From SABY01 sp964593705 (GTDB lineage: Bacteria > Bacteroidota > Bacteroidia > Bacteroidales > 4484-276): a DNA stretch of 64,000 nucleotides. A program made the position numbers and the translations under genes. The first letter of the stretch is position 1. Every line of letters starts with the position of its first letter. Positions 34,655 through 43,900 of the stretch are shown here, in pieces. The stretch is from the NCBI GenBank assembly GCA_964593705.1, contig CAZQIV010000010.1, positions 17,450 through 81,449 of the forward strand. Reading direction: 5' to 3'. The notes below the pieces were generated by a model. It was not told the origin of the DNA. It worked only from the letters and a program-made list of their open reading frames with translations, and ran no database searches.

Positions 34655-35974
34655 TTACATGGTTATTGGAAGTGTGGATATGTTTACATCAGGAATTACA
34701 ATATTCGCTTTCTGGTTGAAAATGGGATTGGGATTGGCAATTTTGAATAATATGGCATCGTAGCACGAATGGACTTGAGTAGTTATAGTCCCGACCATCG
34801 TTTGTGCAATCAGGCTTATCGAATAGTTGCCGTTGCTCAACAGGGGCATTTTAAAATCGATGGCAACCATGCCAGGATTGTTGACTTCAAATTGCAGTTT
34901 AGCCTGGTGATGGTAGCTGTTGACAGATAGAATGATGACACCAAAAGGACCATTCAACTGAACCTTGATACCTGCATTATCCATCGTTTTTGAACTTTCA
35001 ACAATCATGGCCAGCCGAAGCTCTTCGCCGCCATGCAAAACTCGTGTGCTTTCATCGATGCCCTTGTTAAGCATTGTTGCATAGGCTATCGTTAATTCAC
35101 CATTCCCATCGGGGTACATCTGGCCGGTATTTATCCATGCGTATTTATTTAAGGGAGCTTTTAGCAGACAGGCCTGCAAAGAAGGATTTGCTACCTGTGC
35201 CCCGGTGGTTTTGTTTGTATTTTTATTGGCCCCCTTGCCCTGCGCCATAAACAGCTCATACTGTTCCGTTACCCCACCAGGATCGCCTTCCGATTTTACA
35301 TCGCCCTGATGCAGCCAGATAACCCGCGTACAAAAATCGCGAATTGCAGCCATGCTGTGCGAGCAGAAGACGATGGTTTTCCCGGCTTTCTTAAACTCCC
35401 TTATTTTCCTGAAACATTTCTGCTGAAAGCGAATATCGCCCACCGAGAGCGCTTCGTCGATGATAAGGATATCAGGATTGATATTGATATTGATGGAAAA
35501 GGCCAGCCGTACGTACATGCCGCTCGAATAATTCTTGACGGGCTGGTTGGCATACTCGCCGATTTCGGCAAAATCCAGGATCATATCCAGGCGTTCCTTC
35601 ATTTCTTTTTTTGTATATCCCTGGATGGCTCCCAAAAAATACACATTTTCTATACCGGTAAGATCCATGTCGAAACCTCCGCCCAGCTCAAGCAGAGCCG
35701 TTACCCTGCCATTGCACACAATGCTGCCTGATGTTGGCGTAACTACCGAGGCGAGAATTTTGAGTATGGTGGATTTGCCGCTACCGTTTTGCCCTATTAA
35801 ACCAAGTACTTCGCCCTGGTCAACAGTAAAACTTATGTTTTTCAGGACATGGAATTTTTTATGGAACTTCCGGCGCAGGGGATGTGCAAGCTCCAGCATC
35901 CGGCTGCGGCGTGTGGGGTAAAGCCTGAAGACTTTTGATAATGATTCAACGCTTATAGCGGGTTTGTTTGGCAT
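34655..35974 (-). CDS. wzt: Polysaccharide ABC exporter ATPase with C-terminal glycan-binding domain (Wzt type)
   Basis: 439 residues. The nucleotide-binding domain (about 5-250) has Walker A GQNGSGKST, signature NYSSGMYVRL, Walker B ILIIDEALSVGD and the CSHSM switch. After a linker (about 252-265) comes a beta-rich C-terminal domain (to 439) like that of Wzt, which in E. coli O8/O9a reads the modified non-reducing end of the glycan before export. Chain-end methylation by the locus methyltransferases would fit that logic (inference). Confidence 0.93.
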   Translation of the reverse strand: MPNKPAISVESLSKVFRLYPTRRSRMLELAHPLRRKFHKKFHVLKNISFTVDQGEVLGLIGQNGSGKSTILKILASVVTPTSGSIVCNGRVTALLELGGGFDMDLTGIENVYFLGAIQGYTKKEMKERLDMILDFAEIGEYANQPVKNYSSGMYVRLAFSINININPDILIIDEALSVGDIRFQQKCFRKIREFKKAGKTIVFCSHSMAAIRDFCTRVIWLHQGDVKSEGDPGGVTEQYELFMAQGKGANKNTNKTTGAQVANPSLQACLLKAPLNKYAWINTGQMYPDGNGELTIAYATMLNKGIDESTRVLHGGEELRLAMIVESSKTMDNAGIKVQLNGPFGVIILSVNSYHHQAKLQFEVNNPGMVAIDFKMPLLSNGNYSISLIAQTMVGTITTQVHSCYDAILFKIANPNPIFNQKANIVIPDVNISTLPITM

Positions 35975-36032
35975 GATTTAAATGAAATTACTTTCGAAAA
36001 ATAAAGGAAAATATATCCGAGCAATCGGGTTT

Positions 36033-36140
36033 TTATTCAAATTCTAATTTCAAATAATTTCTTGCTGCTCTTATTTCTGAATCCTGAAGATTTGAAATAT
36101 CAACGACAGTTCCAAATTCAATAAAAATATTTAGCTTCAT
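36033..36140 (-). CDS. Small ORF at the end of the restriction-modification operon
   Basis: 35 residues, MKLNIFIEFGTVVDISNLQD followed by SEIRAARNYLKLEFE, beginning two bases after the endonuclease stop codon. The tight spacing and protein-like composition suggest a real but tiny gene or a truncated one. No family recognised. The remainder of the 35975-36032 gap shows nothing. Confidence 0.45.
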   Translation of the reverse strand: MKLNIFIEFGTVVDISNLQDSEIRAARNYLKLEFE

Positions 36141-36142
36141 CC

Positions 36143-36769
36143 TCAGTCCCATCCTCTTATTCGGTTTGCTAAATTGATATAGTTAACGTGTGGTCTGTCG
36201 TTTATGGATGGTGGTAGATGTATTACAGCCCTTAAGTCATCAACAAATCTATCTGAACCTCCATCCAGTCCAATTTCGCGAAGTTTGTCAAATTGTTGTT
36301 CATTGTAAATTATTTGATAATCTCCATTGAATGTAACAAGGTTTCTATCAAATGCTCTATGATGAAGCGCACACAAAGCAATTCCATTTGAGGTTTCGTC
36401 CGTTCCATCATGCTGAACGGGTACGATATGAGCCGCATCAATGAGTTTTAATTGAATTCCACAAAACGCACAATGGTTTGAATAAGATGTCAAAATGCGT
36501 GATTTAAAGCTATTATCCCTGATTTTTTTCTTAACACTAACAACCGCTGTTATTTGTATTCGGTATCCATCAGCCGGACGCATTTCACCTCCCCCATGAG
36601 TTAAATTCCAAACATAAATTCTAATATTATACGATTCATCACCTTTGTAAATTTTTAATCGAAAAGGGTGAAACTTTGTATCCGTGAGATAAATAATATT
36701 CCAATCGTCATCTCTGATACCTTGGATGATTATGTCTAACAAATCATACTTTCGATGTCTTAATGCCAT
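36143..36769 (-). CDS. HNH restriction endonuclease
   Basis: 208 residues. The C-terminal nuclease (about 98-150) has CAFCG, DAAHIVPVQHDGTDETSNGI and LCALHHRAFD, an HNH_2 motif with AHIVP as in type II restriction enzymes. The N-terminal half is probably for DNA recognition. The start ATG lies inside the methyltransferase gene (26-base overlap), so restriction is made after and coupled to methylation. Recognition sequence unknown. Confidence 0.87.
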   Translation of the reverse strand: MALRHRKYDLLDIIIQGIRDDDWNIIYLTDTKFHPFRLKIYKGDESYNIRIYVWNLTHGGGEMRPADGYRIQITAVVSVKKKIRDNSFKSRILTSYSNHCAFCGIQLKLIDAAHIVPVQHDGTDETSNGIALCALHHRAFDRNLVTFNGDYQIIYNEQQFDKLREIGLDGGSDRFVDDLRAVIHLPPSINDRPHVNYINLANRIRGWD

Positions 36770-37682
36770 TGACTATTATATTATTTGGGAATAAAGAATA
36801 ATCTGTGTCAAACCGAAAAACACTTCCTTTTAAATAATCTTCGTTCAATTCAATTGAAATCCATTTACGATTCAAATATTCAGCTGAGTAACCTGTAGTA
36901 TTTGAACCCGCAAAAGGGTCAAAAACTATATCGTTTTCTTCGGTTAAAAATTTTATAAAAAAGTCTGGAAAACCTACTGGAAATCTGGCAGGGTGTGGTT
37001 TAATTCCATTTTCTCTACATAATTTTTGATACTTCCCATTGGAATTTATGTTAGCCAGTTCTAATAAATTAGGGGGTATTGCTCCCCCATTGTCTTTTTG
37101 AAATTTATCAGAAATATCATGACCACTTGGGCGAAGTTTTGCTTTATAACCATTTTTTATAAGTGATTTCATGCTTTCGCTATAGGGCTTCAAAATATTT
37201 CGATTGGTCGCTTTTGGGAATTGTGTCTTTGATAACCACCATACAACATTAACAGAATCCTTCACTCTAATTCTTCTTACTGTTACCCATTCTGCCGGCG
37301 TAGGAAGTCGTGATGGATTATAGTGATAAAATTCCTGTGCAAGAAAAAATTCCTGCTCCCTGCACAGGCGTACCAAAAGTTCATACTGGTAAATGCTCCT
37401 AACCGGAAAACCCGGCATATACGCACCCCCAAGATCAATAACCAATGAACCATCATCGGAAAGTATTCTATAAAATTGTTTTGAAAATTGCAAAAACCAA
37501 TCCACGTACTCTTGCTCTTGTTTATTGCCATATTCTTTTTGCCTGGTCAAAGCAAAAGGGGGAGAAGTTAGGATTAAATCAATCGAAGAATCAGGTAGTT
37601 GCTCCATCAATTCTAAGCTGTCTCCCATAAATGCAGCACCCAAATCTGTTTTGTAATATGGTTTTTCCTTTAAATAATTCAT
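36744..37682 (-). CDS. Type II DNA methyltransferase, beta class (probably N4-cytosine)
   Basis: 312 residues. Motif IV, DLILTSPPFAL (about 37-47), precedes the SAM-binding motif I, VFDPFAGSNTTG (about 265-276), the order of beta-class enzymes. SPP plus an aromatic residue is the m4C type, although some N6-adenine enzymes share it. The region between (about 90-240) would hold the target-recognition domain. It starts two bases after the controller gene and overlaps the endonuclease gene. Confidence 0.9.
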   Translation of the reverse strand: MNYLKEKPYYKTDLGAAFMGDSLELMEQLPDSSIDLILTSPPFALTRQKEYGNKQEQEYVDWFLQFSKQFYRILSDDGSLVIDLGGAYMPGFPVRSIYQYELLVRLCREQEFFLAQEFYHYNPSRLPTPAEWVTVRRIRVKDSVNVVWWLSKTQFPKATNRNILKPYSESMKSLIKNGYKAKLRPSGHDISDKFQKDNGGAIPPNLLELANINSNGKYQKLCRENGIKPHPARFPVGFPDFFIKFLTEENDIVFDPFAGSNTTGYSAEYLNRKWISIELNEDYLKGSVFRFDTDYSLFPNNIIVNGIKTSKV

Positions 37683-37684
37683 TA

Positions 37685-38014
37685 CTATGCTTGATTTAAT
37701 TCTGTTTGTACTACACTTCTATTTTTCAAGTACTTGATTTTTTCTTCAGCAAGTTGAAAGACTTTATCACTACATTGATTATTATAGACCTTTTTTGCTA
37801 CAAGCTCACTAAAATATTCATCCTTTAATTCCTTAAAATCAAGATTAAATTCTTCAGCCAGAAGGTTTAGTCGTTTTTCATCAAATTCTCTTTTACCTGT
37901 CTCTATTTTACTCAAATTTGCAGAATCCATATTCAGCCTTGCGGCTAACTGAGTTAATGTAAAATCTTTTGATTTTCTTAATCGTCTAATATATTCACCA
38001 AACGTTTCTTTCAT
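37685..38014 (-). CDS. XRE-family controller (C) protein of the restriction-modification system
   Basis: 109 residues from ATG 38014. A helix-turn-helix (about 4-62) has EYIRRLRKSKDFTLTQLAA then NMDSANLSKIETGKR, as in C proteins and Xre repressors. A short helical tail follows. A longer reading from TTG 38077 is rejected because that TTG lies in the -33 box of the promoter. It leads a C-M-R operon and has a palindrome over its own promoter, so autoregulation that delays restriction until DNA is methylated is likely. Confidence 0.88.
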   Translation of the reverse strand: MKETFGEYIRRLRKSKDFTLTQLAARLNMDSANLSKIETGKREFDEKRLNLLAEEFNLDFKELKDEYFSELVAKKVYNNQCSDKVFQLAEEKIKYLKNRSVVQTELNQA

Positions 38015-38033
38015 TTGACTTGAATTTATTTTC

Positions 38034-38078
38034 TTGTCATTAATTGACAAATTTAAAGAAAATTTTAATAACGCCAAA
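38034..38078 (-). promoter_or_regulatory. Promoter and overlapping operator of the C-M-R operon
   Basis: On the minus strand TTTG (38078-38075), 19 bases, then TAAATTTG (38055-38048) form a consensus promoter. The palindrome TTGTCA-N5-TGACAA (38034-38050) overlaps the last bases of the -7 box and the predicted start of transcription near 38041. Binding there would block initiation, as expected of an autorepressing controller. Confidence 0.75.
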
Positions 38079-38157
38079 CCTTTTTAATTCTCTTCCTCAA
38101 CTCCAACTCCCTTACATTCAAAGATTGCATAGGGCTTTTGCATTTGTTCGAAAATGA

Positions 38158-38673
38158 TTAATTCAGGCTGATTTCTTTTTTAACACTCAGCCCGAAACCA
38201 TTGCCGATGACGGTAGAAACCATCAAGCCCTGCTCGCGCGGATTGAAATCGGCTGGCCATACCTGTGTTCTGATGGTTTCTTCGGCTTTGGGTAAATCCC
38301 TGACCACGGTGATTCCTGTCCATACAAAACCCGGGTTGTTGGTAGCCCTAAGAAATGTTTGATGGGTTTTCTGAAGAATTCCTGGCAGGTATTCATCGTC
38401 ATCATCCAGAAAATTAATGTATTTGCCACGGGCATTTTTCATTTTGGTGTTGTAGGTAGCTGCAGCTCCGCGATTTGTTTCATGGGCGATGTATCGGAGG
38501 CGGGGGTTGCCGATTGTTTCCACCACTTGTGCGGTTTCAGCATCATTGGCATCATCAACAATAATTTGCCCGAACTTGTCGAACGACTGGGCAAGCACAC
38601 TCCCGAAGGTTCTTTTGAGCAACTCCGGGCGTTTGTTGGTGGGGGTAATAATCGAAAATACCGGGGTTTCCAT
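38158..38673 (-). pseudogene. GT2 glycosyltransferase, C-terminally truncated
   Basis: 171 residues carrying the nucleotide-sugar half of a GT2 enzyme: FSIITPTNKRPELL, IIVDDAND, YINFLDDDDEY. The reading ends with GNGFGLSVKKEISLN then stop, where relatives continue with about 60-100 acceptor-side residues. The stop lies some 80 bases from the C-M-R promoter, so integration of that cassette probably removed the 3' end. No matching 3' remainder was seen on the far side near 36000. Probably inactive. Confidence 0.75.
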
Positions 38674-38677
38674 TTTT

Positions 38678-39481
38678 TTATTTTCTAATCAACTTGTTCC
38701 ATTCCCATTTTATTTTAACAAAAATGGATTGTTTCTTTTTTAATTCTTTTTCGTAGCGTAAAAACTTTTCAAGGTTATCCGAAAACGCATTATACAATTT
38801 TCGATGCCTTTGAAAGGCAAGCACGATGGCCTCAAGCACCTGATGTTGTTTGCTGGTTCTGCGTCCCGACCGGCTTAATTGCGGGTTAGAATAAGTACGA
38901 TAGAAAACCAGGGGTTCGTCAATCCTGAGCACATCTCTGCCAGGCCCGATAATTTTGAGCCAGAAATCAAAATCTTCATATCCGTTTCTGAATGTTGAAG
39001 AGTATCCTCCGGTTTTTTTCCAGTCGGCTCGTTTAAAGCAGGCATTGCCATCGATACAATTGGCGTTGAGCATATTTTGGATGGTGTAGTTTACGAGGAC
39101 GAAAAGACCGGTTTTGGCTCCAAAATATTCCAATTGGGTATAAACGATTCCGGCGTTGGTGTGGGCTTCAAAAATGCCGATACATTTCTCCAAAAAAGTG
39201 GGTGCAATTTTATTATCAGCATCCAGGTTTAGGATTATTTCACCATTTGATCTTTTTATGGCCAGGTTGCGGGCATGAGCCGGTCCGTGATTCCTGGTAT
39301 GATAAATCCTCACTTTTTCGTGTTGGATAGCTTCGAGAATTTCACGGGTGTTGTCGGTGGAGCCATCATTTACTATTACGACCTCAAAATCCTGAAAGCT
39401 TTGGGCAAATACCGAGTCCAGCATTTCATGGATGTATTTACCGTGGTTGAAGCAGGCGGTGATTATGGATATTTTTGGCAT
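38678..39481 (-). CDS. GT2 family glycosyltransferase
   Basis: 267 residues with ISIITACFNHGKYIHEMLDS, VNDGSTDNT, the DxD-type ILNLDADNKI and a C-terminal GYEDFDFWLKI acceptor motif, a complete small GT2 enzyme. It adds one sugar to the growing glycan at the cytoplasmic face. The truncated GT2 gene starts four bases downstream. Confidence 0.92.
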   Translation of the reverse strand: MPKISIITACFNHGKYIHEMLDSVFAQSFQDFEVVIVNDGSTDNTREILEAIQHEKVRIYHTRNHGPAHARNLAIKRSNGEIILNLDADNKIAPTFLEKCIGIFEAHTNAGIVYTQLEYFGAKTGLFVLVNYTIQNMLNANCIDGNACFKRADWKKTGGYSSTFRNGYEDFDFWLKIIGPGRDVLRIDEPLVFYRTYSNPQLSRSGRRTSKQHQVLEAIVLAFQRHRKLYNAFSDNLEKFLRYEKELKKKQSIFVKIKWEWNKLIRK

Positions 39482-39546
39482 TTTTTTGTTTTACGGGTAG
39501 GGGTACAAAACGTTTCCTTTTGCGGGCGCAATCCTGTCAATCATGC

Positions 39547-39735
39547 CTATTTGGTATGGGTTTTTAGTCCACTCTTAAGAATGACAACTGCACAAGCTGA
39601 TTTTTCTCCATCGTTAAATACTGAATATAAGTCGTTAGTTGTTTGCATAAGTTTTTCACTCTCTGATTGCGCAATGGGGCTATTTGCAATTGAAAAGTAT
39701 TTGGTATATGTAGTTGAATCGTTCTCATAATCATT
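39547..39735 (-). pseudogene. Possible gene remnant after the MNT gene
   Basis: In the same frame as the nucleotidyltransferase and directly after its stop, 62 open codons read with protein-like composition (STTYTKYFSIANSPIAQSES, later SACAVVILKSGLK). No start codon lies in the first half. It may be the tail of a lost gene or of a read-through product. I recognise no family. The rest of the 39482-39735 gap is empty. Confidence 0.25.
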
Positions 39736-40047
39736 CTATTCTAAGGCAATTTCAATCCCTGTTTTTTGAATTTCATAAGCAAAAGGATTCAAATTTGTAA
39801 AGTCTGATTCCCTGATAGGATGGGGTTCAATTCTCAAATCAATCTTTCGTCTTAATCTCATTAATTGCATTTGTGTATCAAAGAAATCCATCATATTACT
39901 AATCACTATGGCAATATCTATATCGCTATCTTCTTTTTCAGAACCTTGAGCACATGAGCCAAACAAATATGCTTTACTAACAATCAAGTCTGCAGGCAAT
40001 TGCCTTACATATCTTGATGCAGTATCTATAATTGATTTCTTAACCAT
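39736..40047 (-). CDS. Minimal nucleotidyltransferase (MNT/MntA type)
   Basis: 103 residues from ATG 40047. The polymerase-beta signature FGSCAQGSEKEDSDIDIAIV has two metal-binding Asp, and a third acid lies in KIDLRIEP. Such proteins pair with HEPN partners; in the HepT/MntA toxin-antitoxin systems MntA adds AMP to the toxin. It overlaps the HEPN gene by 22 bases, so the two are co-translated. An upstream TTG reading is possible but less likely. Confidence 0.88.
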   Translation of the reverse strand: MVKKSIIDTASRYVRQLPADLIVSKAYLFGSCAQGSEKEDSDIDIAIVISNMMDFFDTQMQLMRLRRKIDLRIEPHPIRESDFTNLNPFAYEIQKTGIEIALE

Positions 40048-40427
40048 ACTCGTATTTTTTCTATTCTTTCCAACCAAATATCAGCAAAATCTTTGGTGCA
40101 TAATTTATAAAAGTCCTGTTTGTAATTATCATACCTTGCGTTCAAATTAAATGTAGTAATTTTATCCAGCCAGTCTTCAAACTCTTCGCTCAAATCAATG
40201 TTAATTTTATTTGCCAATCGAAGTAAATCATGTGAGAATATTGCATGTTTCTGAAGCCGTTTTACATACAATGCCTTTAATGTTTTTTCAATCACTAAAT
40301 GACCTAAAAACAATGCCCAGCTATAATCTTTGGAATTAACTAAATGTGACATTGTATCCTGGTTTTTATCTGCCGACTCCAACCAGTGTTGAACTATTTT
40401 ATCTATATTTTCAATTTCCTCAAACAT
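40026..40427 (-). CDS. HEPN-domain protein paired with MNT
   Basis: 133 residues, all helical, of the HEPN family: WLESADKNQDTM, SWALFLGHLVIEKTLKALY, HDLLRLANK and the final ARYDNYKQDFYKLCTKDFAD. The RX4-6H ribonuclease motif of HepT toxins is not visible, since the Arg is followed by Tyr/Lys and no His. It is therefore either a non-catalytic HEPN (PF05168-like) or uses another mechanism. Start at ATG 40427 rather than TTG 40436. Confidence 0.85.
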   Translation of the reverse strand: MFEEIENIDKIVQHWLESADKNQDTMSHLVNSKDYSWALFLGHLVIEKTLKALYVKRLQKHAIFSHDLLRLANKINIDLSEEFEDWLDKITTFNLNARYDNYKQDFYKLCTKDFADIWLERIEKIRVWLRNQL

Positions 40428-40459
40428 AACAATCAACTATTTAAAAATCCTTCGGTGAT

Positions 40460-40490
40460 TAATTCACAAATTCAACGAATTTGTGAATTA
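40460..40490. promoter_or_regulatory. 14-bp palindrome in the HEPN leader
   Basis: TAATTCACAAATTC and GAATTTGTGAATTA are exact reverse complements around AAC. It lies between the HEPN promoter (40572) and start (40427). It could be an operator for autoregulation or an RNA hairpin; no T tract follows on the minus strand. Confidence 0.55.
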
Positions 40491-40549
40491 TTGAGGTTAA
40501 CATCTTCCTCATCAACCGCATCAAGTAATAGTAATGATAACGCTCTCAT
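40472..40549 (-). CDS. Candidate short ORF upstream of the HEPN gene
   Basis: 25 residues: MRALSLLLLDAVDEEDVNLN, then NSQIR and stop. It lies in the long leader and its stop codon falls in the palindrome. It may be a leader peptide or the start of a frameshifted small gene. Confidence 0.25.
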   Translation of the reverse strand: MRALSLLLLDAVDEEDVNLNNSQIR

Positions 40550-40571
40550 ATCGAATCTATTTATCTATTAA

Positions 40572-40579
40572 CAAAGATA
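40572..40579 (-). promoter_or_regulatory. -7 promoter element of the HEPN/MNT operon
   Basis: TATCTTTG on the minus strand, the same box as before atpD and the AAA ATPase gene. It gives a leader of about 140 bases before HEPN, much longer than elsewhere in the window. Confidence 0.55.
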
Positions 40580-40598
40580 CCTAAAAAATTACGGTTGA

Positions 40599-40949
40599 CT
40601 AAGAATTCCGTTTAATCTTTTTGTGTATGCCATTAAATCGGATATGGATTTTGTACAGCGTTTTCAGGATGAGTATTTTGATGTGATGAAGAATCCTTCC
40701 GGTGTGGTAAAACCAGTCGTCGACAGTTGGGGGCGCAGGCACGTCGACTTCTTTAATTACCGATATTTCTTTTATCACCTGCACTTCTTTAACGAGGGGA
40801 TGTTCTTTGCAAATATGAAAGTATTGATGGAGCTTGCCGCCAAAGCCTCTGACATATCCTTCAATTTTCTCGATATCCGAACCACCAAAATTGAAATGCA
40901 GGGAAAGGAGTTCCATAGCTTGATGTTTTACCAGATTCCTTTCTGACAT
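40599..40949 (-). CDS. Hypothetical protein
   Basis: 116 residues, lying 26 bases after the large GT2-GT4 gene on the same strand. The start is moderately hydrophobic, the middle has a valine/lysine/glutamate alternation (VKEVQVIKEISVIKEVDVP) and the C-terminus is basic and helical. No family recognised. A plus-strand frame overlaps it almost completely. The minus reading is preferred from operon context, but the evidence is thin. Confidence 0.45.
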   Translation of the reverse strand: MSERNLVKHQAMELLSLHFNFGGSDIEKIEGYVRGFGGKLHQYFHICKEHPLVKEVQVIKEISVIKEVDVPAPPTVDDWFYHTGRILHHIKILILKTLYKIHIRFNGIHKKIKRNS

Positions 40950-40975
40950 TCTATTTACCTCATCAATAATTAAAA

Positions 40976-43900
40976 TTATTTCAGCACCTGCTCGATGGTA
41001 TGGTTGTATGTATTCAGCATAATTTTATCGTCCAACACTTGTTGAGCATATTCCAAAGCCCTGGTTCCGATTTGTTGTTTTAAGCCGGGTGTGTTTTTCA
41101 GTTTTAGGATGTAGTTTATGAACTCATCCACATTTTCCGGCTTAGCGAGAAAGCCATTTTTTCCATGCTCAATAATTGTGGGTAAGCCTCCTACTGCCGA
41201 GGCAATTACAGGTACTGATGATGCCATAGCTTCAAGCACCGCATTGGGCCTTCCGTCGAGGATTGAGGGTAAAACCATCACATCGGCTGCTTGCAGTGCA
41301 TCAACTGTGTTAATTATCCCCGGGCTTAAAATTCGCTGGTGAAGTCCTTTATTTTTTATTTCACAAAGTACCTCATCAAACATCGGCCCTTTCCCGCCCA
41401 TTAAAAAGTAAATATTTTCATCTTTTAGCTCTTGTGCCATTTGTAAAACCGCTTTGGGGTTTTTTTCGGACGAAAACCGACCCAGGTAAGCCACCAAAAA
41501 TGCCTCCTGTGGAATGTTATACTTTTGCCTGAAATTACCCCCATTGCCTTTAATAGCATATTTTAATAAATTTACTCCATTGTGAATTAGTTTTATTTTA
41601 TCGGATTTTTCTCTATAAGTATTTTTTAAGGTTTCTACAATCTTTTCGTTTTCAACAATATTCATGTGGATGTACCGGGAGTATCGTCGGTTATTTTTAA
41701 TGTGCCCGCTTTCGTTGAATAAAAAATCCACCACTTTTAAATCGGGTCGGTGCTTTTTAATTTTTGGCAGGCTATGGTAGGTCATTTCGCTACCAGCTAT
41801 CAGGAGCAAGTCGGGGGCATGAGCTTCAACCAGGTACAGGATGAATTTTTTGCGTTCCTCATTCGTATTTAAAAATCTGCTGAGGTGATAAATACGCGGG
41901 GTGATTTTTTCAAAAGCTTTGGTATTGTCACCAAATTCATCCGAAAATTCCAGTGTTGTAAAAAAGGTAATCTCGTAAAACTGCGATAGAAATCCAAAGA
42001 TGTTCAGGAAAATAGTATCCACACCACCCATAATCATTAATGGAAGTGCTATCATCAAGTGTTTTTTATGGCTTTTTTGTTTTAGGTTGATAAAAGGGTT
42101 TTTAACATCAAAATTTAGCTTGGATGCTTTTTTTCGTTTTTCAACAAATGGGGGTGCATTAAAAGCGACATTATCCTCGATGATTATTCTTTTCTGCTCT
42201 TCGATTGGGGTAAGCGATTTTGCCGACATACTGCTATTATGCACCCGATAACGCATCAAGGACTCGTTCATGTTTTTGAATCTAAAACCATGACCCGCCG
42301 CCCGTACCCAAAATTCCCAGTCTTCGGATACATGGCCTCTGCCAATCGGGTAGTCTTTAAATTTACCGGCTGTTTTCCAAACGTCTTTTCTATATACAGC
42401 CAGCACAGCCACCGTGTTACCAATGCTTGTCAGGGTGTTGTAATCGGCATACGAAGTTTTCCATATTTCGTTGGAATCCCCAAAAGATTGTACCCAGGGA
42501 TAAACTATATCGTATCGAAAAGCTTCGAGAAGAAAGACGGCTTTTTCGATATAGCTTGGTTCTATTTTATCGTCAGCATCAAGGCTGCAAATATATTTCC
42601 CCTTTGCTTTTTCGATTCCAAAATTTCGGTTGCTGCCCAGCATATATCTTTTTTCCCTTTGGTAAACTTTTACCAGAGGGTGTTTAATTTTTGAAACTAC
42701 CTCTATGGTGTATGGGTCATCCGAACCTCCGTCAATAACCAGGATTTCGATGTTTTTAAACGTTTGATTGCATGCTGACCCGATGGCTTCGGGGAGGAAC
42801 TTCCCATAATTTACATTCGGAATAATGATGCTGACCAGTGGGGTGTTTTCGGGCCAGCACAGGTTTTTTATACGCTTTTTGCGCTGGTATTTTTTAAAAC
42901 GATTTGTGGCATCGGGCAGGAGGTTCAATTTCCTAAAAATTCCTTCGCCGGTTTTTTGAGAAAGCAAAGCCATTCGTTTTCTGGTGGCGCTGTTTGGTAA
43001 AACCTTTTCGGATATAATTCGTATGTCGTTTGCCAGTTTCCAGGTGTTTGAGTTAAAAACCTGATCGTGCAAGAGTTTTTGTTCACGGATTATCGGTTCA
43101 AGTTCTTCACTCCGCATAGCATAACCAATTTGCAGAGCTTCCGAAAAACTTACTTTGAGCTCGTCTTTTGTAATTAGATCAATGGCCTGTAAAATAACCG
43201 GGAAATGCTTTGCCCCGGCATATTTCATAAGCAGGATGTAGAATTTATATACGTTCTGATAGCGTTCAGTCAAGGTTTCACCCTCCCAAACGCCGTCCTC
43301 TTGCTTGCGATGCACTGCCATGGTTTCGGGCAGGTATTTTACGTTCCCCTTACGAGCAAAAACAAGATGCAGTGGCCAGTCGGGGAAATGTGTTTTACTG
43401 AAATCCCGTGGATACACATCCACATTATTTCGGTAAACGACACTACAATTCGGAATGAAGTTTTCGTTCAATAAGTCAACAAACTCAAATTCGCTTCTGT
43501 GATTAAGCAAGTGGGCAAAATGTTTTTTGTGCTCTTCAAAGTCGGTGTTGTTGCCCCCAATAAAACCTGCATCGTGAAAACAAACCGTAAAATTTGAATT
43601 TGCTTCCAAAAAATCAATTTGCTTTTGTAATTTCAGCGGATCGGTCCAGTAATCATCGCCCTCACATATAGCAATGTATTTACCTTTTAATTCAGGGAAT
43701 GCTCTCGTGGTGTATATGTCATAAAGACTCATACCTTTGCTGTACAAGTTTTCGCTGCTGTATTTTACGTGTATCAGATCAGGGTATTTCTGCTCATATT
43801 CATTTAAAATCTCAACGGCGCCATCAGTCGAAGCATCATCGTGAATAAAAATCTCAATCCTGAAATTGGTTTGCTGTGCAAGGAAACCATTGATAGCGTC

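Noticed and set aside
35309..35731. 140-codon plus-strand ORF inside wzt
   Set aside because: Antisense to the Walker and signature motifs of the ATPase; no independent support.
40623..40946. Plus-strand 107-codon ORF opposite the hypothetical gene at 40599
   Set aside because: It lies against the direction of the whole locus and has no motif; the minus frame follows the upstream operon closely.
43205..43474. Plus-strand ORFs inside the GT2-GT2-GT4 gene
   Set aside because: Shadow frames of a long gene with clear domains.
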